NCBI RefSeq assembly: GCF_024701375.2
Contig: NZ_CP113910.1
Location: 2,046,001-2,110,000, forward strand
Direction: 5' to 3'
Source: Streptomyces sp. KMM 9044
GTDB lineage: Bacteria > Actinomycetota > Actinomycetes > Streptomycetales > Streptomycetaceae
Length of the DNA stretch: 64,000 nt
In this document: positions 48,204 to 59,475 of the stretch, one piece after another
How the letters are laid out: every line of letters begins with the position of its first letter
Numbering within the stretch: the first letter of the stretch is position 1
Made by a program: the position numbers and the translations under genes
The notes under the pieces: generated by a model
Database searches by the model: none
The model's input: only the letters and a program-made list of their open reading frames with translations
What the model was told of the DNA's origin: nothing

Positions 48204-48971
48204 TCACAGGAATCTTGCCTTGCCGGGGCCGTCCTCCACGAAGCTGCGCACCCCCCGCTCGCGGTCCTCGGTGGCGAACAGGCCGGCGAACCAGTTGCGT
48301 TCGACGGTGAGGCCGGTGTCGATGTCGGTCTCCAGACCGGTGTCGACCGCCTCCTTGGCCGCGCGCAGGGCGATCGCGGGGCCCTTCGCGAGTCTCGCGG
48401 CCCACGCGTGCGCCTGCTCGTAGACCTCGGCGGCGGGCACCACCCGGTCCACCAGACCCAGCGCCAACGCCTCGTCGGCCTTCACCTGACGGCCCGTGAA
48501 GATGAGGTCCTTGGCCCTGGACGGGCCGATGAGGCGGGCCAGGCGCTGGGTGCCGCCGGCCCCCGGGATCAGTCCGAGCAGGATCTCGGGCTGGCCCAGC
48601 CTGGCGCTCTCCCCGGCGATGCGGAAGTCCGCGCAGAGCGCGAGTTCGCAGCCTCCGCCGAGCGCGTAGCCGGCCACCGCGGCCACCACCGGCTTGGGAA
48701 TGCGGGCCACTGCGGTAAAGGAGTCCTGCAGGGCGCGGGCGCGCAGGACCATCGCGGTGTGGTCCATCGCCTGCATCTCCTTGATGTCCGCGCCCGCCGC
48801 GAACACCTTCTCCCCTCCGTGGACCACCACGGCACGCACGTCGTCGCGGCGCGTGATCTCCTCTGCGAGCTCCTTCAGCCGGTCCTGCATGGCGGCGTCC
48901 AGCGCGTTCATGGGCGGGCGGTCCAGGCGGAGCGTGCCGACGCCCTCGGCTACTTCGAGATGTACGGTCAT
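48204..48971 (-). CDS. Enoyl-CoA hydratase/isomerase family protein
   Basis: This 255-aa crotonase-fold protein has the oxyanion-hole segments AAGADIKEM (about 58-66) and ALGGGCELAL (about 103-112). The two catalytic glutamates are expected in GGGCELAL and GQPEILLG, and GLIPGAGGTQRL follows. This pattern fits a true trans-2-enoyl-CoA hydratase acting in fatty-acid beta-oxidation. ATG start at 48971, with full family length. It is a single-gene unit between the HATPase and the ABC exporter. Confidence 0.93.
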   Translation of the reverse strand: MTVHLEVAEGVGTLRLDRPPMNALDAAMQDRLKELAEEITRRDDVRAVVVHGGEKVFAAGADIKEMQAMDHTAMVLRARALQDSFTAVARIPKPVVAAVAGYALGGGCELALCADFRIAGESARLGQPEILLGLIPGAGGTQRLARLIGPSRAKDLIFTGRQVKADEALALGLVDRVVPAAEVYEQAHAWAARLAKGPAIALRAAKEAVDTGLETDIDTGLTVERNWFAGLFATEDRERGVRSFVEDGPGKARFL

Positions 48972-49077
48972 GGCAGCAGGTTAACGGCGACTAACGGCAG
49001 CCGGCCCGGTGCGGTCGATCACACCCGGCCAGGGGCCCGGAGGCCCCCGGCAGACACGGCACGGCGACCGATGCCGA

Positions 49078-49109
49078 CGGCCCCGGTGCCGCACCCCGCA
49101 CCGGGGCCG
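49078..49109 (-). terminator. Terminator hairpin after the ABC exporter operon
   Basis: Twelve-bp GC-rich arms (49078-49089 and 49098-49109) with an 8-nt loop lie 9 bp downstream of the exporter stop codon. Confidence 0.7.
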
Positions 49110-49117
49110 CTCGCGCG

Positions 49118-51025
49118 TTACGCCAGGCTGTCCCGCCAGGCCCGGTGCAGGTCCGCGAAGCGGCCTGTGCCCGCGACGAGTTCGGCCGGGGGACCGTCCT
49201 CCACGATGCGGCCGCGTTCCACCACCAGGACGCGGTCCGCGATCTCCACGGTGGACAGACGGTGGGCGATGACGACCGCCGTACGGCCCTTCAGCACCGT
49301 CGTCATCGCACGCTGCACCGCGCGCTCGCCGGGGATGTCCAGTGAGCTGGTCGCCTCGTCCAGGATCAGTACGGCGGGATCGGCCAGCAGCGCCCTTGCG
49401 AAGGCCACGAGTTGGCGCTGACCGGCCGAGATGCGGCCGCCGCGTTTGCGTACGTCGGTGTCGTAGCCGTCCGGGAGGGAGGAGATGAAGTCGTGCGCGC
49501 CGATCTCCTTCGCCGCCTGCTCGATCTCCGCGCGGCCGGCCTCCGGGCGGCCGAGGGCGATGTTGTCGGCGACCGTGCCCGAGAACAGGAACGCCTCCTG
49601 CGTCACCATGACCACCCCGCGCCGCAGCTCGGGCCCCGACAGGTCGCGCAGGTCGACGCCGCCGAGCAGGACCCGGCCGTCGGTGGGGTCGTAGAAGCGG
49701 GCGAGCAGCTTGGCCAGCGTCGACTTGCCGGCGCCGGTCGAGCCCACCACGGCGACGGTCTGCCCGGCGGGGAGGGTGAGGTCGAAGCGGGGCAGCACCT
49801 CGCCGCCGGTGCGGTACGCGAAGCGGACCCCGTCGAAGACGACCTCGCGGCCGGGGTGCTCCGACCGCAGTTCCGGCAGCTCACGGGGCGCCACCGGCTC
49901 CGGGACGGACGGGACCTGCGCCAGCAGACCGGCGATCTTCTCCAGCGAGGCCGCCGCCGACTGGTACGCGTTCAGGAACATGCCCAGCCGGTCGATCGGG
50001 TCGTACAGCCGCCGCAGGTACAGCACCGCCGCCGCCAGCACACCGAGCGCGAGTGTCCCCTCCGCCACCCGGTGGGCGCCCCACAGGACGGCCAGCGCGA
50101 CCGTGGTGTTGGCGGTCACCCGGGAGCCGACGACATAGCGGGCCATCTCGAGGAGCGCGTCGCCGTTGGTCCGCTCGTGCCGCCGGTTCAGCTCCCGGAA
50201 CGCGACGTCGTTGGCGGACTCGCGGCGGAAGGCGCGCACCGGGCGGATGCCGTTCATCGTCTCGACGAACTTCACGATCACCGCGGCGATCGCCGTGGAC
50301 CGCTGCCGGTACACCTCGGAGACCCGCCGCCGGTACGACCGTATGAGTGCGTACAGCGGGACGAAGGACGCCACCGCCACCGCGCCGAGTCCGAGGTCAA
50401 GCCAGAGCAGCAGCACCGAGATGTAGACGCAGGACACGATGACCGTCACCAACTCCTGCAGGCCCTCCTCCAGCAGCTCCCGCAGCGACTCGACGTCCGT
50501 GGTGGAGCGGGAGATGAGCCGGCCCGAGGTGTAGCGCTCGTGGAAGTCGACGCTGAGTGCCTGCGCGTGCCGGAAGATGCGGCCGCGCAGATCCAGCAGC
50601 ACGTCCTGGCTGACCCGGGCGGCGGTGGCGATGAACGCGTACTGCAGCACGCCGCCCGACGCCGCGCACAGCAGATAGCCCGCCGCCACCGCGATCAGCG
50701 GCCCGTGGTCGGCGGACCGGAACGCGGGTACGCCCCGGTCGATCGCGTACGCCACCAGCAGCGGGCCCGCCTGCACCGCCGCCTGCTGGAGCAGCAGCAG
50801 AAGCGCCGTCAGGGCGGCCCGGCCGGGCATCGGTGCCAGCAGGGAGCGCAGCAGGACCCCGCTGGCTCCCGGTGGGGTGGGCAGGACGTCCCGGTCGAAG
50901 GGGTCACCGGTCGCCGGGGCCGGCCGTGCCTCGTTCTTGCCGTTCTTGCCGTTCTTGCCGTTCTTGCCGTTCTTGCCGTTCTTGCCGTCCTCGTCACGGA
51001 CGGGCGCGGTGGGGGCCGCCGTCAT
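49118..51025 (-). CDS. ABC exporter half-transporter, subunit with canonical ATPase glutamate
   Basis: This 635-aa protein has six transmembrane helices (about 55-330), then an ABC domain with Walker A GSTGAGKST, signature RISAGQRQ, Walker B LILDEATSSLD and the switch His in VIAHRLSTV. It keeps the catalytic Glu but its signature is degenerate (SAGQ rather than SGGQ). The upstream partner shows the opposite pattern, as in asymmetric heterodimeric multidrug exporters. ATG at 51025 overlaps the partner's TGA (ATGA). The N-terminus carries six GKN repeats from a 9-bp DNA array. Substrate unknown. Confidence 0.92.
   Translation of the reverse strand: MTAAPTAPVRDEDGKNGKNGKNGKNGKNGKNEARPAPATGDPFDRDVLPTPPGASGVLLRSLLAPMPGRAALTALLLLLQQAAVQAGPLLVAYAIDRGVPAFRSADHGPLIAVAAGYLLCAASGGVLQYAFIATAARVSQDVLLDLRGRIFRHAQALSVDFHERYTSGRLISRSTTDVESLRELLEEGLQELVTVIVSCVYISVLLLWLDLGLGAVAVASFVPLYALIRSYRRRVSEVYRQRSTAIAAVIVKFVETMNGIRPVRAFRRESANDVAFRELNRRHERTNGDALLEMARYVVGSRVTANTTVALAVLWGAHRVAEGTLALGVLAAAVLYLRRLYDPIDRLGMFLNAYQSAAASLEKIAGLLAQVPSVPEPVAPRELPELRSEHPGREVVFDGVRFAYRTGGEVLPRFDLTLPAGQTVAVVGSTGAGKSTLAKLLARFYDPTDGRVLLGGVDLRDLSGPELRRGVVMVTQEAFLFSGTVADNIALGRPEAGRAEIEQAAKEIGAHDFISSLPDGYDTDVRKRGGRISAGQRQLVAFARALLADPAVLILDEATSSLDIPGERAVQRAMTTVLKGRTAVVIAHRLSTVEIADRVLVVERGRIVEDGPPAELVAGTGRFADLHRAWRDSLA
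50933..50986 (-). repeat. Six 9-bp tandem repeats coding GKN
   Basis: Six perfect contiguous 9-bp units lie in the 5' coding region of the second exporter gene and encode six Gly-Lys-Asn triplets. Copy-number change would keep the frame. Confidence 0.9.
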
Positions 51026-52839
51026 CGCTGCTCCTCCTTCTGTCCCACCGGGTCGCCGGCCATCAGGTGGGCGTACTCGGCGTTGGTGCGCAGCAGTTCG
51101 TGATGGGTGCCGACCGCCGTGATCCGGCCGCCGGAGAGCAGGGCGACGCGGTCGGCCAGCAGGACCGTGGACGGACGGTGCGCCACGATCAGGGCCGTGG
51201 TGTCCGCGAGCACCCGGCGCAGGGCCGCCTCGACCGCGGCCTCCGTGTGCACGTCGAGCGCGGACAGCGGGTCGTCCAGTACCAGGAAGTCGGGCTGCCC
51301 GACCACCGCGCGGGCCAGCGCGAGACGCTGCCGCTGCCCGCCGGACAGGCTCAGCCCCTGCTCGCCGACCTGGGTGTCGGTGCCCTGCGGCAGCGCGTGC
51401 ACGAAGTCGGCCTGCGCCACGCCCAGCGCCCGCTCCAGCTCGTCCTTCCCGGCAGCGGCCCCGGCGCCCATCAGCACGTTCTCCCCCACCGCGGCCGAGA
51501 ACAGGGCCGGCTCCTCGAACGCGACGGAGACCCTGCACCGCAACTCCTCGCGGGACAGCGCGGTGATGTCCGTGCCGTCGAGGGTGATCCGCCCCGAGGT
51601 CGCCTCGTGCAGCCGGGGGACCAGGGCGGTGAGCGTGGTCTTGCCGCTGCCGGTCGCGCCGACCAGGGCCATCGACTCGCCGGGACGGATGTGCAGGTCG
51701 ACCCGGTCCAGGACGGGCGGGGACCCGGAAGGGGCGTCGGGGTAGCGGAAGGTGACGTCGTGGAAGCGCAGCCCGTCGTCGCCCGTGGAGGCGGCCGGCG
51801 TCCGTGCGCCGTGGGGGCCCGGCTCCTCCTCCTCGGTGTCCATCACCTCGAAGTACCGCTCGGTCGCGGTCGCCGCCTCCTGGCTCATCGCCAGCAGGAA
51901 GCCGATCGAGTCCACGGGCCAGCGCAGCGCCAGGGCCGTCGACAGGAACGCCACCAGGGTGCCCGCGGACAGGTCCCCGTCGGCCACCCGCATGGCCCCC
52001 AGCACCAGGGTCGTGCCGATGGCCAGCTCCGGGAGCGTCACGATGACGCTCATGATGGCGCCGAGCAGCCGGGCCTTGCGCAGCTCCGTCCCGCGCAGAT
52101 CCTCGGACAGCTTCCGGAACACCCGGGCCTGGCTGCGATGCCGTCCGAACCCCTTGATGACACGGATGCCGAGCACGCTCTCCTCGACGACCGTCGTCAG
52201 ATCGCCGACCTGGTCCTGTCCGAGCCGCGACGCCCTGGAGTACCGCTTCTCGAAGATCAGGCAGGTGACCACCACCGGCACGGCGGGAATCAGGACGACC
52301 AGTCCAAGAGCCCAGTCCTGGATCAGCATGATGATCACACCGACGAGGATCGTCACCCCGTTGACCAGAAGAAACGTCAGTGGGAAGGCCAGGAACATGC
52401 GCACCAGCATCAGATCCGTGGTCCCCCGGGACAGCAACTGCCCCGACGGCCACTGATCGTGGAACGCCACCGGCAGCCGCTGCAGGCGCCGGTACAGGCC
52501 CGCCCGCATCCCCGCCTCGACCCCCGCCAGCGGACGCGCCACCAGCCACCGCCGGAGCCCGAACAGCAGTGCCTCCGCGAGTCCGAGCAGCAGCAGGTAC
52601 AGCGCGCCGAGCCACACACCCGCCGGATCCCGGTCGGCGATCGGGCCGTCCACCATCCACTTCAGGACCAACGGGATGACCAGGCCGATGCACGAGGCGA
52701 GGATCGCGACGACGGCGGCGGTCAGCAGCCGCGCCCGCACGGGCCGCACGTACGGCCACAGACGCAGCAACGTACGAACCGTGGAGGACGCTTCGCGCGT
52801 TTCGAGGGGTGGGGGCGGGGGTGGGAGTGTGGTGGCCAT
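51022..52839 (-). CDS. ABC exporter half-transporter, subunit with degenerate catalytic site
   Basis: This 605-aa protein has six transmembrane helices (about 40-320), then an ABC domain with Walker A GATGSGKTT, signature LSLSGGQRQ, Walker B LVLDDPLSALD and switch LIVAHRPSTV. The residue after the Walker B Asp is Asp, not Glu, which marks the degenerate site of heterodimeric exporters (known for BmrC/TM287-type subunits). Paired with the following gene it should form one complete transporter. ATG at 52839; the N-terminus is Pro-rich. The adjacent upstream region contains a 20-bp palindrome that may regulate it. Confidence 0.93.
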   Translation of the reverse strand: MATTLPPPPPPLETREASSTVRTLLRLWPYVRPVRARLLTAAVVAILASCIGLVIPLVLKWMVDGPIADRDPAGVWLGALYLLLLGLAEALLFGLRRWLVARPLAGVEAGMRAGLYRRLQRLPVAFHDQWPSGQLLSRGTTDLMLVRMFLAFPLTFLLVNGVTILVGVIIMLIQDWALGLVVLIPAVPVVVTCLIFEKRYSRASRLGQDQVGDLTTVVEESVLGIRVIKGFGRHRSQARVFRKLSEDLRGTELRKARLLGAIMSVIVTLPELAIGTTLVLGAMRVADGDLSAGTLVAFLSTALALRWPVDSIGFLLAMSQEAATATERYFEVMDTEEEEPGPHGARTPAASTGDDGLRFHDVTFRYPDAPSGSPPVLDRVDLHIRPGESMALVGATGSGKTTLTALVPRLHEATSGRITLDGTDITALSREELRCRVSVAFEEPALFSAAVGENVLMGAGAAAGKDELERALGVAQADFVHALPQGTDTQVGEQGLSLSGGQRQRLALARAVVGQPDFLVLDDPLSALDVHTEAAVEAALRRVLADTTALIVAHRPSTVLLADRVALLSGGRITAVGTHHELLRTNAEYAHLMAGDPVGQKEEQR

Positions 52840-52967
52840 CAGCAGCGAGCCTACGGATCGTCACTGACCCTGCCCACCGAGTTTTGGCCGGACCATGCTC
52901 GGCCTTCGGACCTACGGCCTGCGGCTCGGGCCGGCCGTCCCCGGAGAACGCGGGAGTCGTATCACTC

Positions 52968-52987
52968 CATCAGCCGATCGGCTGATG
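52968..52987. promoter_or_regulatory. Perfect 20-bp palindrome, possible operator
   Basis: A fully symmetric sequence with arms CATCAGCCGA lies between the ABC exporter start (52839) and the truncated ABC/regulator remnant (53044). Its size and symmetry suit a TetR or MarR dimer site, but no such regulator gene is seen nearby. Confidence 0.45.
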
Positions 52988-53043
52988 CCTCCCCAGCGGG
53001 ACGGCCGATGTGCGAGCCCCCCTCCCCCGGAAGGCTTGGTGCC

Positions 53044-53709
53044 GTGCCCGTCATCGAAGTCACCGATCTGCGCAAGTCCTACGGGGTCCGGCCCGTCGTG
53101 CACGGCCTCTCCTTCGCCGTCGAGGAGGGCGAGATCTTTCGAGTCCGGGCCCGGCTTCCGCGTCCTCGGCGAGGCGGCGAACGGCGTCGAGGCGACGGAG
53201 CGGGCCGCAGCCCTCGACCCCGACGCCGTCCTCATGGACCTGCGCATGCCGGGCGGTCCGGGCGTGGACGCCATCCGGGAGCCGGCCCGCCGGGGCGCGC
53301 GGGCCAAGGTGCTCGTCCTCACCCCCTACGACACCGACTCCGACACCCTGCCCGCGATCGGGGCGGACGCGACCGGCTACCTGCTGAAGGACGCGCCGCG
53401 CGAGGACCTGTTCACGGCCGTACGGGCGGCAGCCGAGGGCCGTACGGTCCTCTCCCCGGCCGTGGCCCCCGCCTGGTCTCCGCGGTCCGCGCGCCCACCG
53501 CCGAACCGCGGTCCGCGCCCCTGTCCGCACGGGAGCGCGAGGTCCTCGCCCTGGTCGCCCGGGGCACTTCCAACCGCGAGATCGCCCGCGGACTCTTCGT
53601 CAGGGAGGCGACCGTGAAGACCCGCCTCACCCACCTGTACGCCGAACTCGGCGTCAAGGACCGTGCCGCGGCCGTGGCGGCCGCCTACGACCGCGGCGTC
53701 CTCGGCTGA
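53044..53709 (+). pseudogene. Chimeric remnant: ABC ATPase N-terminus joined to a NarL-type response regulator
   Basis: From GTG 53044 about 32 codons match the start of an ABC ATPase (PVIEVTDLRKSYG...EGEIF) and stop short of Walker A. Another frame then continues as the second part of a receiver domain (GFRVLGEAANGVEATE, DAVLMDLRMPGGPG, TGYLLKDAPREDLF), missing its N-terminal acidic Asp pair. Near 53465 the frame shifts again to a LuxR helix-turn-helix (LSAREREVLALVARGTSNREIARGLF) ending at 53709. At least two genes were joined by deletion, and one further frameshift is present. It is not expected to make a working protein. The parents were probably an ABC operon and a two-component system. 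Confidence 0.8.
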
Positions 53710-53768
53710 GACCGGCCCCCGGGCACGGGCCGCGCAACGGACCGGTGTCCGGCCGGGGGTGCGGCACG

Positions 53769-56054
<2,286 letters not shown>

Positions 56055-56384
56055 CTGTCAGCCTCCCGCGGCTCGTCATGGGACGACGGCGGGCAGGGGG
56101 GTGCGGCGCCCAGTCCTCTGGGCGTTCCCCGGCTCCGGCCGCGGCTCCCCGGCGCGTCGTCCTCCCCTCAGTTCTGCCCAGAGCGTGCCGTGCACTCACG
56201 TCTCCCCGGGGAACGTCGGGGTGCGCCCCGGTGTTTCCCGGGGCGCACCCCGCGTCGCCCCCGGAGCGGGGGCGCGCACGCATGTCCCTGCGGGGTGCGG
56301 GGGCGGGGCCGGGCGAAGAGGGGTGCTTCCCCCGAGGGGAGGCATGGTCGTTTCCCCGCGGCGCACACCGTCGTTGGGTAGCGC
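56055..56384. other. Divergent glgX / L,D-transpeptidase spacer with a hairpin
   Basis: This 330-bp spacer has no gene. It contains an inverted repeat at 56217-56252 (13-bp arms, 10-nt loop) whose role is unclear, since it lies upstream of both genes. Confidence 0.55.
56217..56252. repeat. 13-bp inverted repeat in the glgX/ldt divergent spacer
   Basis: Perfect arms 56217-56229 and 56240-56252 surround a 10-nt centre. It may be a leader hairpin of either divergent transcript or an operator. Confidence 0.6.
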
Positions 56385-57605
56385 GTGAGCCACGTACAAG
56401 GGCGCGCACTGCGCGCGAGGGCCGCACTGGCCGCCGTAGTGACATGGGCAGGACTGCTGGTCGGAGCCGTCGGCTGTACCTCGGACGGCCCCGTCGCGGG
56501 GGCGTCCGGCCCCCCGGGACCCGAAGAGGTGATCCGGGTCGTGCCCGCCGACGCCAGCAAGGAGGTGCGCCCCGGCCAGGTGCTGCGGGTGCGGGCGTCC
56601 GAGGGCCGGCTGAAGTCGGTCAGGGTCGTCCGGTCCCAGGACGCGCAGGAGTCCCCGGTCCCCGGCCGGATCTCCGCCGACGGGCGGAGCTGGAAGCCCG
56701 ACGACGAACGGCTGGCGCTGGCCGCGAAGTACACGGTCGACGCCGTCGCCCTGGACGGCGACGGGCGCCGCTCGGCCCGTCACACCACCTTCACCACGTA
56801 CGTCCCCGAGCAGCGCTTCATCGGCTATGTCGCCCCGGACGACCGTTCCGTCGTCGGCACGGGGATGATCGTCTCCCTGGCGTTCAACCGCGAGATCGCC
56901 GACCGCGCGGCGGTCGAACGCGCCGTCCGCGTCACCTCCCGTCCGGCCGTCGACATCCGCCCGCACTGGTTCGGCAGGGAACGCCTCGACTTCCGTCCCG
57001 AGAAGTACTGGAAGCCCGGCACCGAGGTCACCGTCGAACTGGACCTGCGGGACGTCGAGGGCGCGCCCGGTGTCTACGGGCTCCAGCACCGCACGTTCTC
57101 GTTCACCGTCGGGCGCGGTCAGGTCTCGGTGGTCGACGCGTCCCGGCACACGATGGAGGTGCGCCGGGACGGCGAGGTGCTCGCCACCGTGCCGGTCACG
57201 GCCGGAGCGCCCAGGACCCCCACGTACAACGGGAAGATGGTGATCACCGAGATGCTCGAGGTCACCCGGATGGACAGCCGCACGGTCGGCTTCGGCGGCG
57301 AGTACGACATCCCCGACGTCCCGCACGCCATCCGCCTGACCGACTCCGGCACCTTCCTGCACGGCAACTACTGGGCCGAGAACGACGTCTTCGGGGACAC
57401 CAACGTCAGCCACGGGTGCATCGGTCTGCGGGATGTGAAGGGCGGCGGCGCGAGCACTCCCGCGGGCTGGTTCTTCGACCGCAGCCTCGTCGGCGACGTC
57501 GTCGAGGTGGTCAACAGCAAGGACCGGACGGTCGCCCCGGACAACGGCCTCGGCGGCTGGAACACGAGCTGGGAGAAGTGGGCGAAGGGCAGCGCCGTGA
57601 AGTGA
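56385..57605 (+). CDS. L,D-transpeptidase lipoprotein (YkuD domain)
   Basis: This 406-aa protein starts at GTG 56385. A signal peptide ends in a lipobox (VGAVGC, Cys about residue 30), so it is a membrane-anchored lipoprotein. Two Ig-like domains (about 45-260) precede a YkuD catalytic domain with the SHGCIGLRD motif, whose Cys is the nucleophile (about residue 345). It makes 3-3 cross-links in peptidoglycan, a common trait in actinomycetes. The following gene is a decayed paralogue, showing tandem duplication. Ribosome site is weak, so the start is moderately certain. Confidence 0.93.
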   Translation: MSHVQGRALRARAALAAVVTWAGLLVGAVGCTSDGPVAGASGPPGPEEVIRVVPADASKEVRPGQVLRVRASEGRLKSVRVVRSQDAQESPVPGRISADGRSWKPDDERLALAAKYTVDAVALDGDGRRSARHTTFTTYVPEQRFIGYVAPDDRSVVGTGMIVSLAFNREIADRAAVERAVRVTSRPAVDIRPHWFGRERLDFRPEKYWKPGTEVTVELDLRDVEGAPGVYGLQHRTFSFTVGRGQVSVVDASRHTMEVRRDGEVLATVPVTAGAPRTPTYNGKMVITEMLEVTRMDSRTVGFGGEYDIPDVPHAIRLTDSGTFLHGNYWAENDVFGDTNVSHGCIGLRDVKGGGASTPAGWFFDRSLVGDVVEVVNSKDRTVAPDNGLGGWNTSWEKWAKGSAVK

Positions 57606-58035
57606 CCCCCCGACGTGCCCCCGGCACGTCTCCCGCACGGTCCCCGACGCAACCCCGGCACGGCCTCGGCGTGGCCCTGGCGCGGCCCCTGGGTGACGTG
57701 CTGGGGCCACACTCTTTGCGCGGACGGCCGAAAGGGCGCTCCGGTTGTGCGCCTCAGAAGGTGAAAGCCGGAACGGAACGGTGACACACCAGCCGCGTCC
57801 AACCCTCCTGGCCTGCGGTTGCTATGCGCCGAAGCGCGAGAGGCGTGCGGGGGCGCGGGTCGGGCCAGGCCCGCCGAAAGGGCGCTCCGGTTGTGCGCCT
57901 CAGAAGGTGAAAGCCGGAACGGAACGGTGACACACCAGCCGCGTCCAACCCTCCTGGCCTGCGGTTGCTATGCGCCGAAGCGCGAGAGGCGTGCGGGGGC
58001 GCGGGTCGGGCCAGGCCCGCCGAGGGGAGAAACAA
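57606..58035. other. 430-bp spacer filled largely by a tandem duplication
   Basis: There is no gene here. About 290 bp consists of two copies of a 146-bp unit. A ribosome site (AGGGGAG) for the following pseudogene lies at its right end. Confidence 0.7.
57731..58022. repeat. 146-bp tandem duplication between two L,D-transpeptidase genes
   Basis: Two adjacent, essentially identical 146-bp copies (57731-57876 and 57877-58022) begin at AAAGGGCGCTCC. They lie upstream of the decayed L,D-transpeptidase copy and may duplicate its promoter region. Confidence 0.9.
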
Positions 58036-59285
58036 GTGAACGCGGGGCCGATATCGGGGCGTCGGTCGGCGCGCGCGGGCGCGGCGGCGGGAAGCTCGCC
58101 GCACTGGCACCCGGGGTGATGCTCGCGGTCGCCGCCTGCGGCGGCGGGAGTACCGGCTCGGGCGCCGGGTCCGGCTCGCAGGACGACAGGCCCAAGGACC
58201 CCACCGCGGCGGTGAGCAAGCAGCCCGAGGCGGTCATCGGCATAGCGCCCGAGGACGGCGCCGAGTCGGTGAGGACCAGCGGAGCACTCAAGGTCGACGC
58301 GGCCGGGGGAAGACTGACCGAGGTCGTCGTCAAGAACCCGGACGGCGAGAGGGTCGACGGGGAGATATCCGGCGACGGCGCCCGCCGGAGGCCGTCGACC
58401 CACCTGGCTGCCTCCGCCAAGTACACCGTGCACGCGGTCGCCGAGGACTCCGCCGGCCGCACCGCCGCCGAGGACTCCAGTTTCACCCCGCCGACCCCCG
58501 AGAACACCTTCGTCGGGACCTTCACCCCCGAGGGCGGTTCCAAGGTCGGCGTCGGAATGCCGTTCTCGCTCCGCTTCACCCGGGGCATCACCAACCCCGG
58601 GGACGTCGAGAAGGCCATCACCGTCAGGACCGAGCCGGCCGTCGAGGTCGGGGGCCACCGGTTCGGCAACGACCGCCTCGACTTCCGGCCCGAGAAGTAC
58701 GGGAAGGCCGGCACCGAGGTCACCGCCGGCCTCAACCTCGACGGCGTCGAGGGCCGCCCCGGTGTCTACGGCGAGCAGGCCAAGTCCGTCTCCTTCGCCA
58801 TCGGCCGCAGCCAGGTCTCCGTCGTCGACGCCAAGAAGCTCACCATGAAGGTCGAGCGGGACGGCAAGGTCATCAAGACGATCCCGGTCACCACCGGTGC
58901 CCCGGCGCCGCGACCTGGAACGGCCGGATGGTCATCAGCGAGCGGCGCGTGGTCACCCGGATGAACGGCGAGACGGTCGGGTTCGGCGGCGAGTACGACA
59001 TCGAGGACGTCCCGCACGCCATGCGCCTGAGCACGTCGGGCGGGGACCTTCATCCACGGCAACTACTGGGGCGGCGGCGCCTGCGGCAACGACGCCGCCA
59101 GCCACGGCTGCATCGGCCTGCGCGACACCCGTGGCGGCTGGGACAAGAAGGCCCCGGGTTCCTGGTCCTTCGAGAACTCCGTGATCGGTGACGTGGTCGT
59201 CGTGAACAACTCCAACGACGCCACCATCGCCCCGGACAACGGACTCAACGGCTGGAACATGTCCTGGGAGGAGTGGAAGGCGTAG
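58036..59285 (+). pseudogene. Decayed second L,D-transpeptidase gene with three frameshifts
   Basis: The expected GTG start (58036, after AGGGGAG) loses frame before the lipobox (VMLAVAACGGG lies in another frame). The Ig-like part is then open to about 58910. A one-base loss near there moves the frame (SERRVVTRMNGETVGFGGEYD), and a one-base gain near 59042 restores it for HGNYWGG...SHGCIGLRD to the TAG at 59283. The catalytic Cys motif is still legible. Reading through all parts gives a full-length paralogue of the upstream gene. It is either a young pseudogene or a series of indel errors. Confidence 0.85.
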
Positions 59286-59475
59286 CAGCGGGCCCCCCGG
59301 CCGTCCCGCGCCCTCCGGCCGAAGCCTTCCCACGAAGAATTAAGGAAGGGCCGAAGTGCCTGGTGGCGGCCGGTGTGTGCGGACCGGCCGCCCCGGCGCG
59401 TCGCCTCCCGGACACCTCACGTTCGTCCGCCACCCCTGGACTGCAGCCAGCGCACGGCGAGAAAGAGGTGGCACG

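Noticed and set aside
49118..52864. Single 1248-aa exporter protein
   Set aside because: The 5' part is antisense-like in the wrong frame relative to the real upstream subunit. Two separate half-transporters with an ATGA overlap explain the region.
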